Positions 33,792-42,219 of a DNA stretch of 46,808 nucleotides are shown here, one piece after another. The stretch is from an uncultured Shinella sp. (GTDB lineage Bacteria; Pseudomonadota; Alphaproteobacteria; Rhizobiales; Rhizobiaceae), in NCBI RefSeq assembly GCF_946479415.1, contig NZ_CAMLFY010000020.1, positions 1-46,808 of the forward strand, read 5' to 3'. The notes beneath the pieces were generated by a model. The model saw only the letters and a program-made list of their open reading frames with translations. It made no database searches and had not been told where the DNA came from. The number at the start of each line of letters is the position of its first letter. The stretch's first letter is position 1. A program made the position numbers and the translations under genes.

Positions 33792-34868
33792 TCAGGCGAA
33801 GGCATGCGCGGAGGCGGTGTCGAAGGTCAGCCACGCCTGCTCGCCACGCGCAAGGCTCGAAATCGCCTCGTGACCGAACGGCAGGCGCACGGCGAGATCG
33901 ACACCCGCCGGTGTCGCGGTGCTGACTTCGACATTGTTGCCAAGGAACGTGATATCCCGCACCGTCACGGCGATGCCCGAGGGAACGGAGATCCTCGAGA
34001 GCGACAGGCGTTCCGGGCGCAACATCAAGGATGCCCTGCCGCTTGCCGCAGACGGACCGTGCAACGGCACGCCTTCGACGAGGGCGCCATCGCCCAGCGC
34101 GAGTTTTGCTTTCCCGGCATTGCTTGCGACGACGGTCGCATCGAGGAAATTGCTGTCGCCGATGAACCCCGCAACGAAGCGGGTGGCCGGATTGGAATAG
34201 AGCTCAGGGCCGGTTCCGATCTGGTCGATCTCACCCTGACTGAACACGGCGATGCGGTCGGAGAGGCGCAATGCCTCCTCCTGATCGTGCGTGACATAAA
34301 GGATGGTCACGCCCGTCTCCTGGTGGATGCGGCGGATTTCGAACTGGATTTCCTCGCGCAGCTTCTTGTCGAGCGCCGAGAGCGGCTCATCCATCAGGAG
34401 GACGGGCGGGTTGTACACGAGCGCGCGGGCGAGTGCGACGCGCTGCTGCTGGCCGCCGGACATCAGCGCCGGCATGCGATCCTCGAAACCTTCAAGGCGT
34501 ACCAGTTTCAGGGCGGCTTTCACGCGCTCGGCAATCTCCGCCTGCGGGCGGCGACGGATGCGCAGCGGGAAGGCGACGTTTTCGCCGACCGTCAGATGCG
34601 GGAAAAGCGTGTAGCGCTGGAACACCATGCCGATATTGCGCTTGTGCGACGGGGTCGACAGCAGGCTCTGGCCGTTCAGCAGGATATCGCCGCCGCTCGG
34701 ATCCTGAAAGCCGGCGAGGATGTAGAGGGTCGTCGACTTGCCGGAGCCCGATGGCCCGAGGAATGTCATGAACTCGCCCTCGGCAATATCCATGCTGACA
34801 TTCTTGACGGCGGTCACCGAGCCATAGGACTTGCGGATGCCGCGGATGCTGAGGAAAGGCTGGGTCAT
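33792..34868 (-). CDS. ABC importer ATP-binding protein, PotA-like
   Basis: 358 aa from ATG 34868 (ATGA overlap with the permease stop). Walker A '[11 protein letters not shown]', Q-loop '[10 protein letters not shown]', signature '[16 protein letters not shown]', Walker B '[12 protein letters not shown]' and switch His '[10 protein letters not shown]' are all intact. The C-terminal about 120 residues form the TOBE regulatory domain of the spermidine/putrescine/Fe-type (MOI-like) importers ('[12 protein letters not shown]'). Energises uptake by the two permeases and binding protein encoded just upstream in the operon. Confidence 0.92.
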   Translation of the reverse strand: MTQPFLSIRGIRKSYGSVTAVKNVSMDIAEGEFMTFLGPSGSGKSTTLYILAGFQDPSGGDILLNGQSLLSTPSHKRNIGMVFQRYTLFPHLTVGENVAFPLRIRRRPQAEIAERVKAALKLVRLEGFEDRMPALMSGGQQQRVALARALVYNPPVLLMDEPLSALDKKLREEIQFEIRRIHQETGVTILYVTHDQEEALRLSDRIAVFSQGEIDQIGTGPELYSNPATRFVAGFIGDSNFLDATVVASNAGKAKLALGDGALVEGVPLHGPSAASGRASLMLRPERLSLSRISVPSGIAVTVRDITFLGNNVEVSTATPAGVDLAVRLPFGHEAISSLARGEQAWLTFDTASAHAFA

Positions 34869-35665
34869 GCTTTTCGTCCCTTGCGGAGGAGTGCTGCGAC
34901 GATCATCAGAAGGATCGTGAAGGCAATGAGCAGTGTGGAGGCGGCGGCAATGACCGGCGTCAGGTCCTGCCTCAGCGTCGTCCAGATCTTGACCGGCAGG
35001 GTCTGCAGCGTCGGGCTTGCCATGAAGATTGCCAGCACCACCTCGTCCCAGGAGGCGAGGAAGGAGAAGACGGCGGCTCCGAAAATGCCGTGGCTGATGG
35101 CCGGGACCGTCACACGCAGCCGCGCTTCCCAGGGATTTGCCCCGCACAGGATGGCCGCATCCTCGATCGAGCGATCAAAACCCTCGAGCGCGTTGCCGAT
35201 CGAGATGATCGAGAAGGGCAGCGCGATCAGAAGATGCGCGATGACGAAGGCGATGGTCGTGCCGGCAAGGCCGAGCTTCAGAAACAGGGCATAAAGCGCG
35301 ACGGCAAGAACCACGACGGGCAGGATCATCGGCGTCAGGAACAGGGCGCGCAGCAGATCCCGACCGGCGAAGCGGCCCCGGTCGAGACCGAGCGCGGCAA
35401 GAAAGCCGATGACGACGGAGAGTACCGTGACGATCGCCGCGATCTTCAGGCTCGTCAGCGCTGAATAGAGCCAGCGCGGATCGGCGAAGAGGTCCTGATA
35501 CCATTTGAAGGTCCAGGACGGCGGCGGGAAGATCAGCCATTGCGACGAGCCGAAGGACAGCGCGGCGATGAAGACGATGGGCAGGATCAGAAACAGGCAG
35601 ACCAACGCCACGAGCGCGATGAGAAAGGTCCTGAGGCCGCCGAGTTTATCGAAGTCGAGCAGCAT
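34865..35665 (-). CDS. ABC importer permease, PotC-like
   Basis: 266 aa from ATG 35665. Six membrane helices are visible, with the periplasmic region 'WTFKWYQDLFADPRWLYSALTSLKIA' and the cytoplasmic EAA loop 'EDAAILCGANPWEARLRVTVPAI'. This layout is that of the second permease of PotABCD-type importers. It is 2 bp downstream of the other permease gene and ATGA-coupled to the ATPase gene. The transported compound cannot be told from the sequence. Confidence 0.9.
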   Translation of the reverse strand: MLLDFDKLGGLRTFLIALVALVCLFLILPIVFIAALSFGSSQWLIFPPPSWTFKWYQDLFADPRWLYSALTSLKIAAIVTVLSVVIGFLAALGLDRGRFAGRDLLRALFLTPMILPVVVLAVALYALFLKLGLAGTTIAFVIAHLLIALPFSIISIGNALEGFDRSIEDAAILCGANPWEARLRVTVPAISHGIFGAAVFSFLASWDEVVLAIFMASPTLQTLPVKIWTTLRQDLTPVIAAASTLLIAFTILLMIVAALLRKGRKA

Positions 35666-35667
35666 GA

Positions 35668-36519
35668 CTACTTCCCCCGTGCCGGATTGAAATAGCGAAG
35701 CTGGACGGCATAGAGCGCAAGCGTGACGACGAGCAGCACCAGGGCTGCGGCACCGCCCATGCCCCAATTGACCAGCGACTGCACGAACTGCGCGATGAGC
35801 TCGGCGAGCATCATGTTGGACGTGCCGCCGAGCAGCGCGGGCGTCACGAAGTAGCCGAGCGACATGACGAAGACCATCAGCGCGCCGGCGGCAATGCCGG
35901 GCAGTGAAAGCGGCAGCAGCACGCGCAGGAAACATTGCATCTTACCGGCGCCGCAGAGGGCGGCTGCGCGCAGGATGGCCGGATCAATGGTACGGATGAC
36001 GCCCATCAATGGCAGGATGACGAAGGGCAGCATGATATAGGTCATGCCGATGGTGACGCCGACGAGATTGTTGACGAGCGCCAGCGGCTGGTCGATCAGG
36101 CCGAGCCCCATCAGCGTCTTGTTGATGACGCCGGTGCGCTGAAGCAGCACCATCCAGGCATAGGTGCGGGCAAGCAGGTTCGTCCACATCGAGAGAATGA
36201 TGATGGCGAGCACGATTCGCGACCATTTCTCCGGCATGATGGCGAGCAGCCAGGCGACCGGATATCCGATGACGATGGAGACGATCGTGACGACGCCGGC
36301 CACCAGGAAGGTGTTCAGGAAGACGCGCAGATAGGTCGTCGAGCCGAGCAGGGCCTGGTAATTCTGCAGACCCACTTCCGGTTCCAGCACGCTGCGCATC
36401 AAAAGCATCAGCACCGGAATGATGAAGAAGAGGGCGATGAGCAGCAGCGCCGGCAGGAGATAGCCGAGCGTGCCCTCACGTTTTGTTTTGACGGCGCCCG
36501 TCGCTACCGTAACAGCCAT
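35668..36519 (-). CDS. ABC importer permease, PotB-like
   Basis: 283 aa. About six membrane helices, the first at about 19-42 ('LLPALLLIALFFIIPVLMLL'). The EAA loop is 'LRAAALCGAGKMQCFLRVLLPLSLPG'. The N-terminal basic leader and the 'GLQNYQALLGSTTYLRVFLNT' segment are typical of PotB/PotH-like proteins. It forms the membrane channel with the PotC-like protein. The 62-bp gap to the binding-protein gene contains a stable stem-loop. Confidence 0.9.
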   Translation of the reverse strand: MAVTVATGAVKTKREGTLGYLLPALLLIALFFIIPVLMLLMRSVLEPEVGLQNYQALLGSTTYLRVFLNTFLVAGVVTIVSIVIGYPVAWLLAIMPEKWSRIVLAIIILSMWTNLLARTYAWMVLLQRTGVINKTLMGLGLIDQPLALVNNLVGVTIGMTYIMLPFVILPLMGVIRTIDPAILRAAALCGAGKMQCFLRVLLPLSLPGIAAGALMVFVMSLGYFVTPALLGGTSNMMLAELIAQFVQSLVNWGMGGAAALVLLVVTLALYAVQLRYFNPARGK

Positions 36520-36544
36520 GGTCGATCATCCAGTGGGTCGGGTG

Positions 36545-36568
36545 GTGGACCGGCAAAGGCCGGTCCAC
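36545..36568 (-). promoter_or_regulatory. Intercistronic mRNA stem-loop between binding-protein and permease genes
   Basis: GTGGACCGGC (36545-36554) pairs perfectly with GCCGGTCCAC (36559-36568) around a 4-nt loop. It lies directly after the stop of the solute-binding protein gene on the transcribed minus strand and has no T-run. Such hairpins commonly protect the binding-protein mRNA and lower expression of the permeases; that role is inferred here. Confidence 0.6.
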
Positions 36569-36581
36569 TGTCGTCCTATGG

Positions 36582-37592
36582 TTACTTCGCCTGCCAGGCG
36601 TACCAGCGCGTGCCAATCTCGTCGCGGTGCTCCGCCCAGTAGCTCATGTCGGCGTTCACCTGGGTGTCCGCCTGCATGTCCGGCAGCGAGTTGCGCAGCT
36701 CGGGATCCATCAACGTGTTGGATTCGAGGTTGACCGGGGCATAACCAGTCGCCGTGGCGAACTGGGCCTGGGCGGAATCGCTCGTGGCCTGCGCGATGAA
36801 CTTCATCGCCGCGTCCTTGTTCTTGGCGCCCTTCGGTACGACGAGCGAGTCGGCGGCGGTGATGTTGTTGGTCCAAGACGTTTCGACGGTGACGCCGGTT
36901 TGGGCGAGTGCCGTCAGGCGGCCATTCCAGAACGAGCCGAACGGTGCCTCGGCGGATGCGAGAAGCTGCTGCGACTGCGCACCGCTGTCCCACCAGACGA
37001 TGTCGCCCTTGATCGTGTCGAGTTTCTTGAAGGCGCGGTCGAGATCGAGCGGATAGAGTTTGTCGGCCGCAACACCATCGGCAAGCAATGCGGCTTCGAC
37101 CACACCAGGTGCGGACCACTTGTAGAAGGCGCGCTTGCCGGGGAATTTCTGGGTGTCGAACAGGTCGGCCCAGGTCTTCGGGCAGGCGGCCACGGCGTCC
37201 TTGTTGCAGCCGATCACGAAGGAATAGTAGAAGCTGCCGACCGAGTAATCGGTGACGAAGCGTGGGTCGAGCTTGCTCTTGTCGATGATGGAGAAGTCGA
37301 GCTTTTCCAGGAGACCGGCATTGCCGGCCTGCACGGCATAGTCGCCCTCGACGTCCACGACGTCCCAGGTCACGTTGCCGGCTTCGACCATGGCCTTGAT
37401 CTTGCCGTAGTCCGTCGGGCCGTCCTGTGTGACGGCGACGTTTTTCTCCGCCGTGAAGGGATCGGCCCAATAGGTCTTCTGGGCGTCCTGCGTGGTGCCG
37501 CCCCAGCTGGTGAAGACCATGTCTTCGGCCGCGGCGTGCCCTGCGAACAAGAGCGTGGTTGAAAGAAGTGCGAGTGCCAGTCTGCTTTTCAT
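36582..37592 (-). CDS. Periplasmic solute-binding protein of the PotD/PotF-like ABC importer
   Basis: 336 aa. Signal peptide 1-22 ('LALALLSTTLLFAGHAAA', cleavage after AHAAA-like motif). The mature part has the SBP pattern: 'MVFTSWGGTTQDAQKTYW' at the start, 'WDVVDVEGDYAVQAG' in the first lobe, 'DIVWWDSGAQSQQLLASAEA' and 'WTNNITAADSLVVPKGAKNKDAAMKFI' in the second. A strong GGGAGGAA ribosome site precedes ATG 37592. Two cysteines occur ('VIGCNKDAVAACPKTW'), perhaps a disulfide. Captures the operon's substrate, which the family relation suggests is a polyamine, amino-acid-like or other small cationic/nitrogenous compound. Confidence 0.9.
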   Translation of the reverse strand: MKSRLALALLSTTLLFAGHAAAEDMVFTSWGGTTQDAQKTYWADPFTAEKNVAVTQDGPTDYGKIKAMVEAGNVTWDVVDVEGDYAVQAGNAGLLEKLDFSIIDKSKLDPRFVTDYSVGSFYYSFVIGCNKDAVAACPKTWADLFDTQKFPGKRAFYKWSAPGVVEAALLADGVAADKLYPLDLDRAFKKLDTIKGDIVWWDSGAQSQQLLASAEAPFGSFWNGRLTALAQTGVTVETSWTNNITAADSLVVPKGAKNKDAAMKFIAQATSDSAQAQFATATGYAPVNLESNTLMDPELRNSLPDMQADTQVNADMSYWAEHRDEIGTRWYAWQAK

Positions 37593-37625
37593 GTTTCCGT
37601 TCCTCCCGGTTAAATGATGTGGTCG

Positions 37626-37955
37626 TCAGACCGGCGCGCTGCCGCCAAGCGGCGAGAAGGCGGCCGGGGTCATGATCTTGTTCTCCGCGGTGACGATCAG
37701 GTCGCGGATCTGAGGCAGGAGGGCCTGCCAGTCAGGGTCGGCGGCAAGGCGCGCGCGGCGGGCTTGCCGGTCGTCCAGGCTCGCAAAGCTCCAGATGTGG
37801 ACGATCTCGTTGATCGGCCCGATCTCCGAGGAGAAATAGCCGACGAGATTGCCGAGATGTTTCTTCTGGATCGCGATGCCGGTTTCGCCGACCACCTTGA
37901 GGTATTCGGGAATGCCGCCGTTCTTCAGCCTGTAGGTGCGGATCTCGACGAACAT
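37626..37955 (-). CDS. NIPSNAP-family protein
   Basis: 109 aa from ATG 37955. The N-terminal 'FVEIRTYRLKNGGIPEYLKV' and mid 'LVGYFSSEIGPINEIVHIWSFASLDDRQARRARLAADPDW' are the conserved core of the NIPSNAP ferredoxin-like fold (dimeric alpha/beta barrel), usually about 100-110 residues per domain. It lies 5 bp after the aldehyde dehydrogenase gene and 33 bp before the binding-protein gene. Bacterial members often sit in aromatic and heterocycle catabolic operons with no proven reaction. It may be a small isomerase or monooxygenase-like helper. Confidence 0.85.
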   Translation of the reverse strand: MFVEIRTYRLKNGGIPEYLKVVGETGIAIQKKHLGNLVGYFSSEIGPINEIVHIWSFASLDDRQARRARLAADPDWQALLPQIRDLIVTAENKIMTPAAFSPLGGSAPV

Positions 37956-37960
37956 GCCGG

Positions 37961-39424
37961 TCACCGCATCACGAAGGGATCGGGGATCGGATCGTCCGAC
38001 GTCCTGAGCCACACGGTCTTCGTCTTGGTATAGTCGAGCGCGGCGGCAAGGCCACCTTCACGCCCCTGCCCCGACTGGCCGTATCCGCCGAACGGTGCGA
38101 TCGGCGAGACGGCGCGGTAGGTGTTGACCCAGACGATGCCGGCGCGGATGCGCTTGATCATGCGGTGCGCACGCGCGAGATTGCGCGTGAAAACGCCCGA
38201 GGCGAGACCGTACGGCGTTGCATTTGCAAGCTGCACAGCCTCCTCCTCCGTCGTGAAGGAGAGGACGGAGAGCACTGGCCCAAACAGCTCGGTCTCCACC
38301 GAAGCGGCGGAAACGCCGTCACAGTCGAGAATGGTGGGCGTGTAGTAAAAACCATTCCCCTCGCCTGCCCGGCCGCCGGTGACGAGCGTCGCACCGGCCG
38401 CAAGCGAGGCGGCAACCACCCTCTCGATATGATCCCGCTGCCGCCTGGTGCAGAGCGGCCCGACCTCCGTTGCCATATCAAGCGGCGAGCCGATGCGGAT
38501 GGCCTCCGCCTTGGCTTTCAGGATGGCGAGAAACCGGTCCTTAATGGAGGCTTCGACGATGAGGCGGGAGCCCGCCACGCAGCTCTGGCCGGTCGCCGCG
38601 AAAATCCCGGCGACCTGCGCATTGGCCGCACTCTCCAGATCGCAATCGGCAAAGACGATGAAGGGCGACTTGCCGCCGAGTTCGAGCGAGGTCGTCGCAA
38701 GGTTTTCCGCAGAATTTCGCACCACGGCGGCGGCCGTGCCCGGACCGCCGGTGAAGGCGATATGGTCGACGCCGGGATGGCGGGTCAGCGCGTTGCCGCA
38801 GGTCGGGCCGAAGCCGGTCAGGATATTGACCACGCCGGCCGGAAAGCCTGCCTCATGCACCAGCCGGGCGAATTCGAGAAGCGGTGCCGGACCATCCTCC
38901 GACGCCTTGACGACCAGCGTGCAGCCCGCGGCCAGCGCCGGGCCGATCTTGACGGCCGATAGGAAGAGCTGGCTGTTCCACGGCACGACTGCGGCCACGA
39001 CGCCGATCGGTTCGCGGCGCGTCCAGACATCCATATCCGCCTTGTCGATGGCAAGCGTCGCGCCCTCGATCTTGTCGGCCAGTCCGGCATAGTAGCGATA
39101 GTAATCGGCGACATAGGCGATCTGCGCGGAGGTCTCGCGGATGATCTTGCCGGTGTCGCGGGTTTCGAGTTCGGCGAGCTTCTGCGCATTGGCCTGCACG
39201 AGATCGGCAAGCTTGTAGAGCAACTTGCCGCGGGCCGTCGCGGTCATGGCGGGCCATTCGCCGGTCCACAGCGCACGCTGCGCCGCCTTCACCGCGCGAT
39301 CGACATCATCCTCGCGCGCTTCCGCCATGGCCGCCCAGACGATCCCTGTCGCGGGATCGATCGAGTCGAACCGCGCCGCGCCATCTTCGAAGGTTCCGTC
39401 TATATATTGCTGGAAGCTCTGCAT
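37961..39424 (-). CDS. Aldehyde dehydrogenase (NAD(P)-dependent)
   Basis: 487 aa from ATG 39424. Landmark motifs: 'VVPWNSQLFLSAVKIGPALAAGC', 'HIAFTGGPGTAAAVV', catalytic Glu in 'LELGGKSPFIVFADCD', catalytic Cys in 'FAATGQSCVAGSRLIVE', then 'ETELFGPVLSVLSFTTEEEA' and '[15 protein letters not shown]'. It differs from the SSADH at 32285-33769 (single Cys, different substrate loops), so the operon has two successive aldehyde oxidations. It probably takes the aldehyde released by the luciferase-like monooxygenase encoded 7 bp upstream. Confidence 0.92.
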   Translation of the reverse strand: MQSFQQYIDGTFEDGAARFDSIDPATGIVWAAMAEAREDDVDRAVKAAQRALWTGEWPAMTATARGKLLYKLADLVQANAQKLAELETRDTGKIIRETSAQIAYVADYYRYYAGLADKIEGATLAIDKADMDVWTRREPIGVVAAVVPWNSQLFLSAVKIGPALAAGCTLVVKASEDGPAPLLEFARLVHEAGFPAGVVNILTGFGPTCGNALTRHPGVDHIAFTGGPGTAAAVVRNSAENLATTSLELGGKSPFIVFADCDLESAANAQVAGIFAATGQSCVAGSRLIVEASIKDRFLAILKAKAEAIRIGSPLDMATEVGPLCTRRQRDHIERVVAASLAAGATLVTGGRAGEGNGFYYTPTILDCDGVSAASVETELFGPVLSVLSFTTEEEAVQLANATPYGLASGVFTRNLARAHRMIKRIRAGIVWVNTYRAVSPIAPFGGYGQSGQGREGGLAAALDYTKTKTVWLRTSDDPIPDPFVMR

Positions 39425-39431
39425 GGCTGCC

Positions 39432-40469
39432 TCACCGGAATGCCGGCATGACATCGGCGATGAAGCGTTCGAGCGACGCCTTCTTGCGCTCGAAGCTCAT
39501 GCCCGTGTCGATCCAGAACGAATATTCGTCGTAGCCGAGATCCTCGTAGACCTTCAGCCGCTTGATCACCTCGTCCGCCGTGCCGATCGGCATGTTTTCG
39601 CGCATCTTCTGCGGCGAGAGGTTGGGATTGGCAGCGAGTTCCTCTTCGCTCAGGCGCGCGATCAGGCCCTGCTCGATCGGCCGCTCGTTCTTGAACCAGG
39701 CGAAGAAGTAATTGTAGTAGGTGCTCACTTCCTTGGCCGCCTGCGCGATATCGGCCTCGTCAGAGCCGACATAGGTGTGCAAGAGCAGCATGATCTTCGG
39801 CCGGGAAACGCCGGTCGCCTTTTCACAGGCCGCGTCGAAGCGTTCCATCAGGCTCGAAATCTCCGCCTCGCCATTGGCAAGCGGCGTGCACTGCACGTTG
39901 CAGCCATTGGCGACAGCGAATTCGTGGCTGTTGGGATCGCGCGCCGCGACCCAGATCGGCGGATGCGGCTGTTGCGCCGGCTTCGGTGCGGAGGTCGTCT
40001 TCGGGAATTTCCAGAACTCGCCGTCATGCGCATAGTCGCCAGCCCATAGCCCCTTCACGGCCGGGATCAGTTCCCGCATGCGCTGGCCGGCGCCCCAGGC
40101 GTCGAGGCCCGGCAGCAGCCGCTCATATTCGAAGCTGTATGCGCCCCGCGCAATGCCGATATCCAGGCGACCGCCCGTGATGATGTCGGTCATCGCCGCC
40201 TCGCCGGCAAGCTTGATCGGGTGCCAGAACGGTGCGATCACCGTGCCCGTGCCGAGGCGCACGTTCGTGGTGCGCCGCGCGAGATCGGCAATGTTGACGA
40301 AGGGGTTCGGCGCGATGGTGAAATCCATGCCGTGGTGTTCGCCAGTCCAGATGGCATGCATGCCACCCTTGTCCGCGATCTCGCACAGCGCGATGAATTC
40401 CTCGTAGAGCTCCTGATGGTTCTGGCTGGCATCCAGCCGCTCCATGTGAACGAACAGGGAGAATTTCAT
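39432..40469 (-). CDS. Luciferase-like (LLM class) flavin-dependent monooxygenase
   Basis: 345 aa TIM-barrel enzyme of the bacterial luciferase superfamily: 'MKFSLFVHMERLD', 'ALCEIADKGGMHAIWTGEHHG' with the family His pair, 'VRLGTGTVIAPFWHPIKLAGEAAMTDIITGGRLDIGIARG', and 'PPIWVAARDPNSHEFAVANG'. It would use FMNH2 and O2 to hydroxylate or cleave its substrate. The reductase that must supply FMNH2 is encoded 3 bp upstream. In the known Rut and pyridine pathways enzymes of this class open N-heterocyclic rings. A similar ring-opening role is inferred from the operon, not from active-site residues. Confidence 0.88.
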   Translation of the reverse strand: MKFSLFVHMERLDASQNHQELYEEFIALCEIADKGGMHAIWTGEHHGMDFTIAPNPFVNIADLARRTTNVRLGTGTVIAPFWHPIKLAGEAAMTDIITGGRLDIGIARGAYSFEYERLLPGLDAWGAGQRMRELIPAVKGLWAGDYAHDGEFWKFPKTTSAPKPAQQPHPPIWVAARDPNSHEFAVANGCNVQCTPLANGEAEISSLMERFDAACEKATGVSRPKIMLLLHTYVGSDEADIAQAAKEVSTYYNYFFAWFKNERPIEQGLIARLSEEELAANPNLSPQKMRENMPIGTADEVIKRLKVYEDLGYDEYSFWIDTGMSFERKKASLERFIADVMPAFR

Positions 40470-40472
40470 GGC

Positions 40473-41393
40473 TTACCCCTTTGTGGCCACGGCGTGCACG
40501 CGGCCCTTTTCCTGATTTCCGAAATAGACGCCGAAATTGCCAAGCGTGCTTTCCGCTCCGTAGCGCTTGACGATGTCACGCACGGCACTGTCGGCAATCT
40601 CTGCCACCGGCGGCGCCTGGATGGGGAAGAACCGGCCGCTTTTGGGCGCCCCCTCTCCCAATTCACCGCGGTAAACGACATGTTGCCGGCCCGTCGTGGT
40701 GTCTTCATAGACGGAATAAAGAAGCCCGGTCGTGAGCGTCAGGCCGACCGTTTGCGCGATCTGCCCTTCCAGGGCTTCCATCCCGTCACCTTCGGCCTTT
40801 TCGACGAAGGGAAGCGTCCAGCCCCCCTTGCCATCCTCGACCAGCAGGATTTCCCCATCCCGCACGGCGACTGCGCCGAGGAGGAGGCTCTCCGCCGAGG
40901 CAAGCAGCGTCTTTTCGGCGAGTGCCGGCGTGAAGTAGCCTCCGCGGGCATAGCCGAGCCCGGTCTTGCTGCTGTTGTCGAAACCTTCGACACGGCCAAG
41001 CAGGATAACGTGATCGCCGGCATCGACGACCTCCTGCATCGCACAATCGAACCAGGCAGCGACGTCAGCGAAAACCGGTGATCCAAACGGACCATTCTGC
41101 CATTGCACGGACGCGAAACGATCCTCGACGGGACGGGCGAAGGTGTTGGAGACATCCTTCTGCCCTTCCGACAGAATGTTCACGCCAAACCCCTTGGCGC
41201 AGGTCAGCGTCGCATAGTTGCGGGAGGTCTTGGCAAGGCACACGAGCAGCAGGGGCGGATCGAGCGAAACGCTCGTAAAACTATTGGCAGTGAAGCCGAT
41301 GGGCGCGCCGGCATCGTCGATCGTCGTCACGACGGTGACGCCGGTCAGGAATGCGCCGAAGGCATCCCGCAGGGCTCTCGCATCTGATGTCAT
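40473..41393 (-). CDS. Flavin reductase fused to a C-terminal degenerate Nudix-like domain
   Basis: 306 aa, about twice the usual flavin reductase. Residues 1-155 are a flavin-reductase (split-barrel) domain: 'DAFGAFLTGVTVVTT', 'GFTANSFTSVSLDPPLLLVCL', 'FGVNILSEGQKDVSNTFA', 'HVILLGRVEGF' and 'GYARGGYF'. Residues about 170-295 look like a Nudix fold ('LLLGAVAVRDGEILLVEDG', 'GWTLPFVEKAEGDGMEALEG'). At the Nudix box the catalytic REUxEE is replaced by EGQIAQ, so pyrophosphatase activity is unlikely. A strong GGGAGGAA site precedes ATG 41393. The first domain should feed FMNH2 to the adjacent luciferase-like enzyme; the second may bind flavin, NAD(H) or the partner enzyme. Confidence 0.85.
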   Translation of the reverse strand: MTSDARALRDAFGAFLTGVTVVTTIDDAGAPIGFTANSFTSVSLDPPLLLVCLAKTSRNYATLTCAKGFGVNILSEGQKDVSNTFARPVEDRFASVQWQNGPFGSPVFADVAAWFDCAMQEVVDAGDHVILLGRVEGFDNSSKTGLGYARGGYFTPALAEKTLLASAESLLLGAVAVRDGEILLVEDGKGGWTLPFVEKAEGDGMEALEGQIAQTVGLTLTTGLLYSVYEDTTTGRQHVVYRGELGEGAPKSGRFFPIQAPPVAEIADSAVRDIVKRYGAESTLGNFGVYFGNQEKGRVHAVATKG

Positions 41394-41427
41394 GGTTTCC
41401 TCCCATGGTCCTCAGGGACCGAATGTT

Positions 41428-42219
41428 TCAGCTCGAAGCCAGCCAATCGGCAAGTGCGCGGTTTACCGCATCGGGCGCAGTCAGGTTCACCATATGGCGA
41501 TGCCCTTCAATCACCACAGCCCGTCCCCGGTGCGCTGCGGCAGCCATGTCCCGCGCCATCTCGGCGGTCGAATTCAGGTCGCCGTCTCCCGTCAGGAACA
41601 GCGCCGGGCATTCGACCTTCGGCCAGCAGTCCGCATAGACCGCATCCCCGCTGGCAAACGCCGTATAGGCTGCGGAATAGCCCGTCGGATCGACCGCCTG
41701 GAGCAGTTCGCGCACCAGCGCGAAAGCTTCGGTTGCTTCTTCCTCCCTGGAGAACCAGCGGGCCAACGGCGCGACACGGTCGAAGTCGCCGGAGCCGATT
41801 TCCCTGGCCCGCGCCTCCACCGCTTGCCGTGCAGCCGACCCGCGGCGATGTACGCCGTTCAGCAGCGCGACGCGTCGGAGCTTTTCCGGCGCCGTCGCCA
41901 CGATACCGCTTGCGATCAGCGCCCCCATCGAATGGCCGGCGACATTTACCGGTCCGACATCGATCTCCTCCAGGAACCGCCGGAACCATGCCACATAGAG
42001 GGTCAAGTCAGGCGCATCCTCCAGCGCATCCGAAAAACCGTGGCCGGGAAGATCGACCGCGATCACGCGAAAATCACGCGCCAGCCGGTCGATCTGCGGC
42101 TGCCAGGCTTCGATGCGCATGCCGACACCGTGGATGAGAACGAGGGTTTCGTCCCCCTCGCCCCGCTCCAGATAGGCAGCGCCCGAGGGCGTCTTAGACC
42201 GCGGCAGGGTTTGCAACAT
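41428..42219 (-). CDS. Alpha/beta hydrolase
   Basis: 263 aa from ATG 42219; the longer in-frame reading to 42378 overlaps the upstream gene and is arginine-rich without similarity. Oxyanion 'LVLIHGVGMR', nucleophile elbow 'VAGHSMGALIAS' with the catalytic Ser, acid in 'FLTGDGDLNS', and His in 'IEGHRHMVNL'. It overlaps the end of the PF06684-type gene by 26 bp. Likely hydrolyses an amide, formamide, ester or enol-lactone intermediate after monooxygenation, comparable in class to RutD or ring-fission-product hydrolases. The bond cleaved is inferred. Confidence 0.88.
   Translation of the reverse strand: MLQTLPRSKTPSGAAYLERGEGDETLVLIHGVGMRIEAWQPQIDRLARDFRVIAVDLPGHGFSDALEDAPDLTLYVAWFRRFLEEIDVGPVNVAGHSMGALIASGIVATAPEKLRRVALLNGVHRRGSAARQAVEARAREIGSGDFDRVAPLARWFSREEEATEAFALVRELLQAVDPTGYSAAYTAFASGDAVYADCWPKVECPALFLTGDGDLNSTAEMARDMAAAAHRGRAVVIEGHRHMVNLTAPDAVNRALADWLASS

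Noticed and set aside
33639..35294. Plus-strand open frame of 551 codons opposite the ABC ATPase and permease genes
   Set aside because: Shadow of the real minus-strand genes, with no domain or ribosome-binding support.
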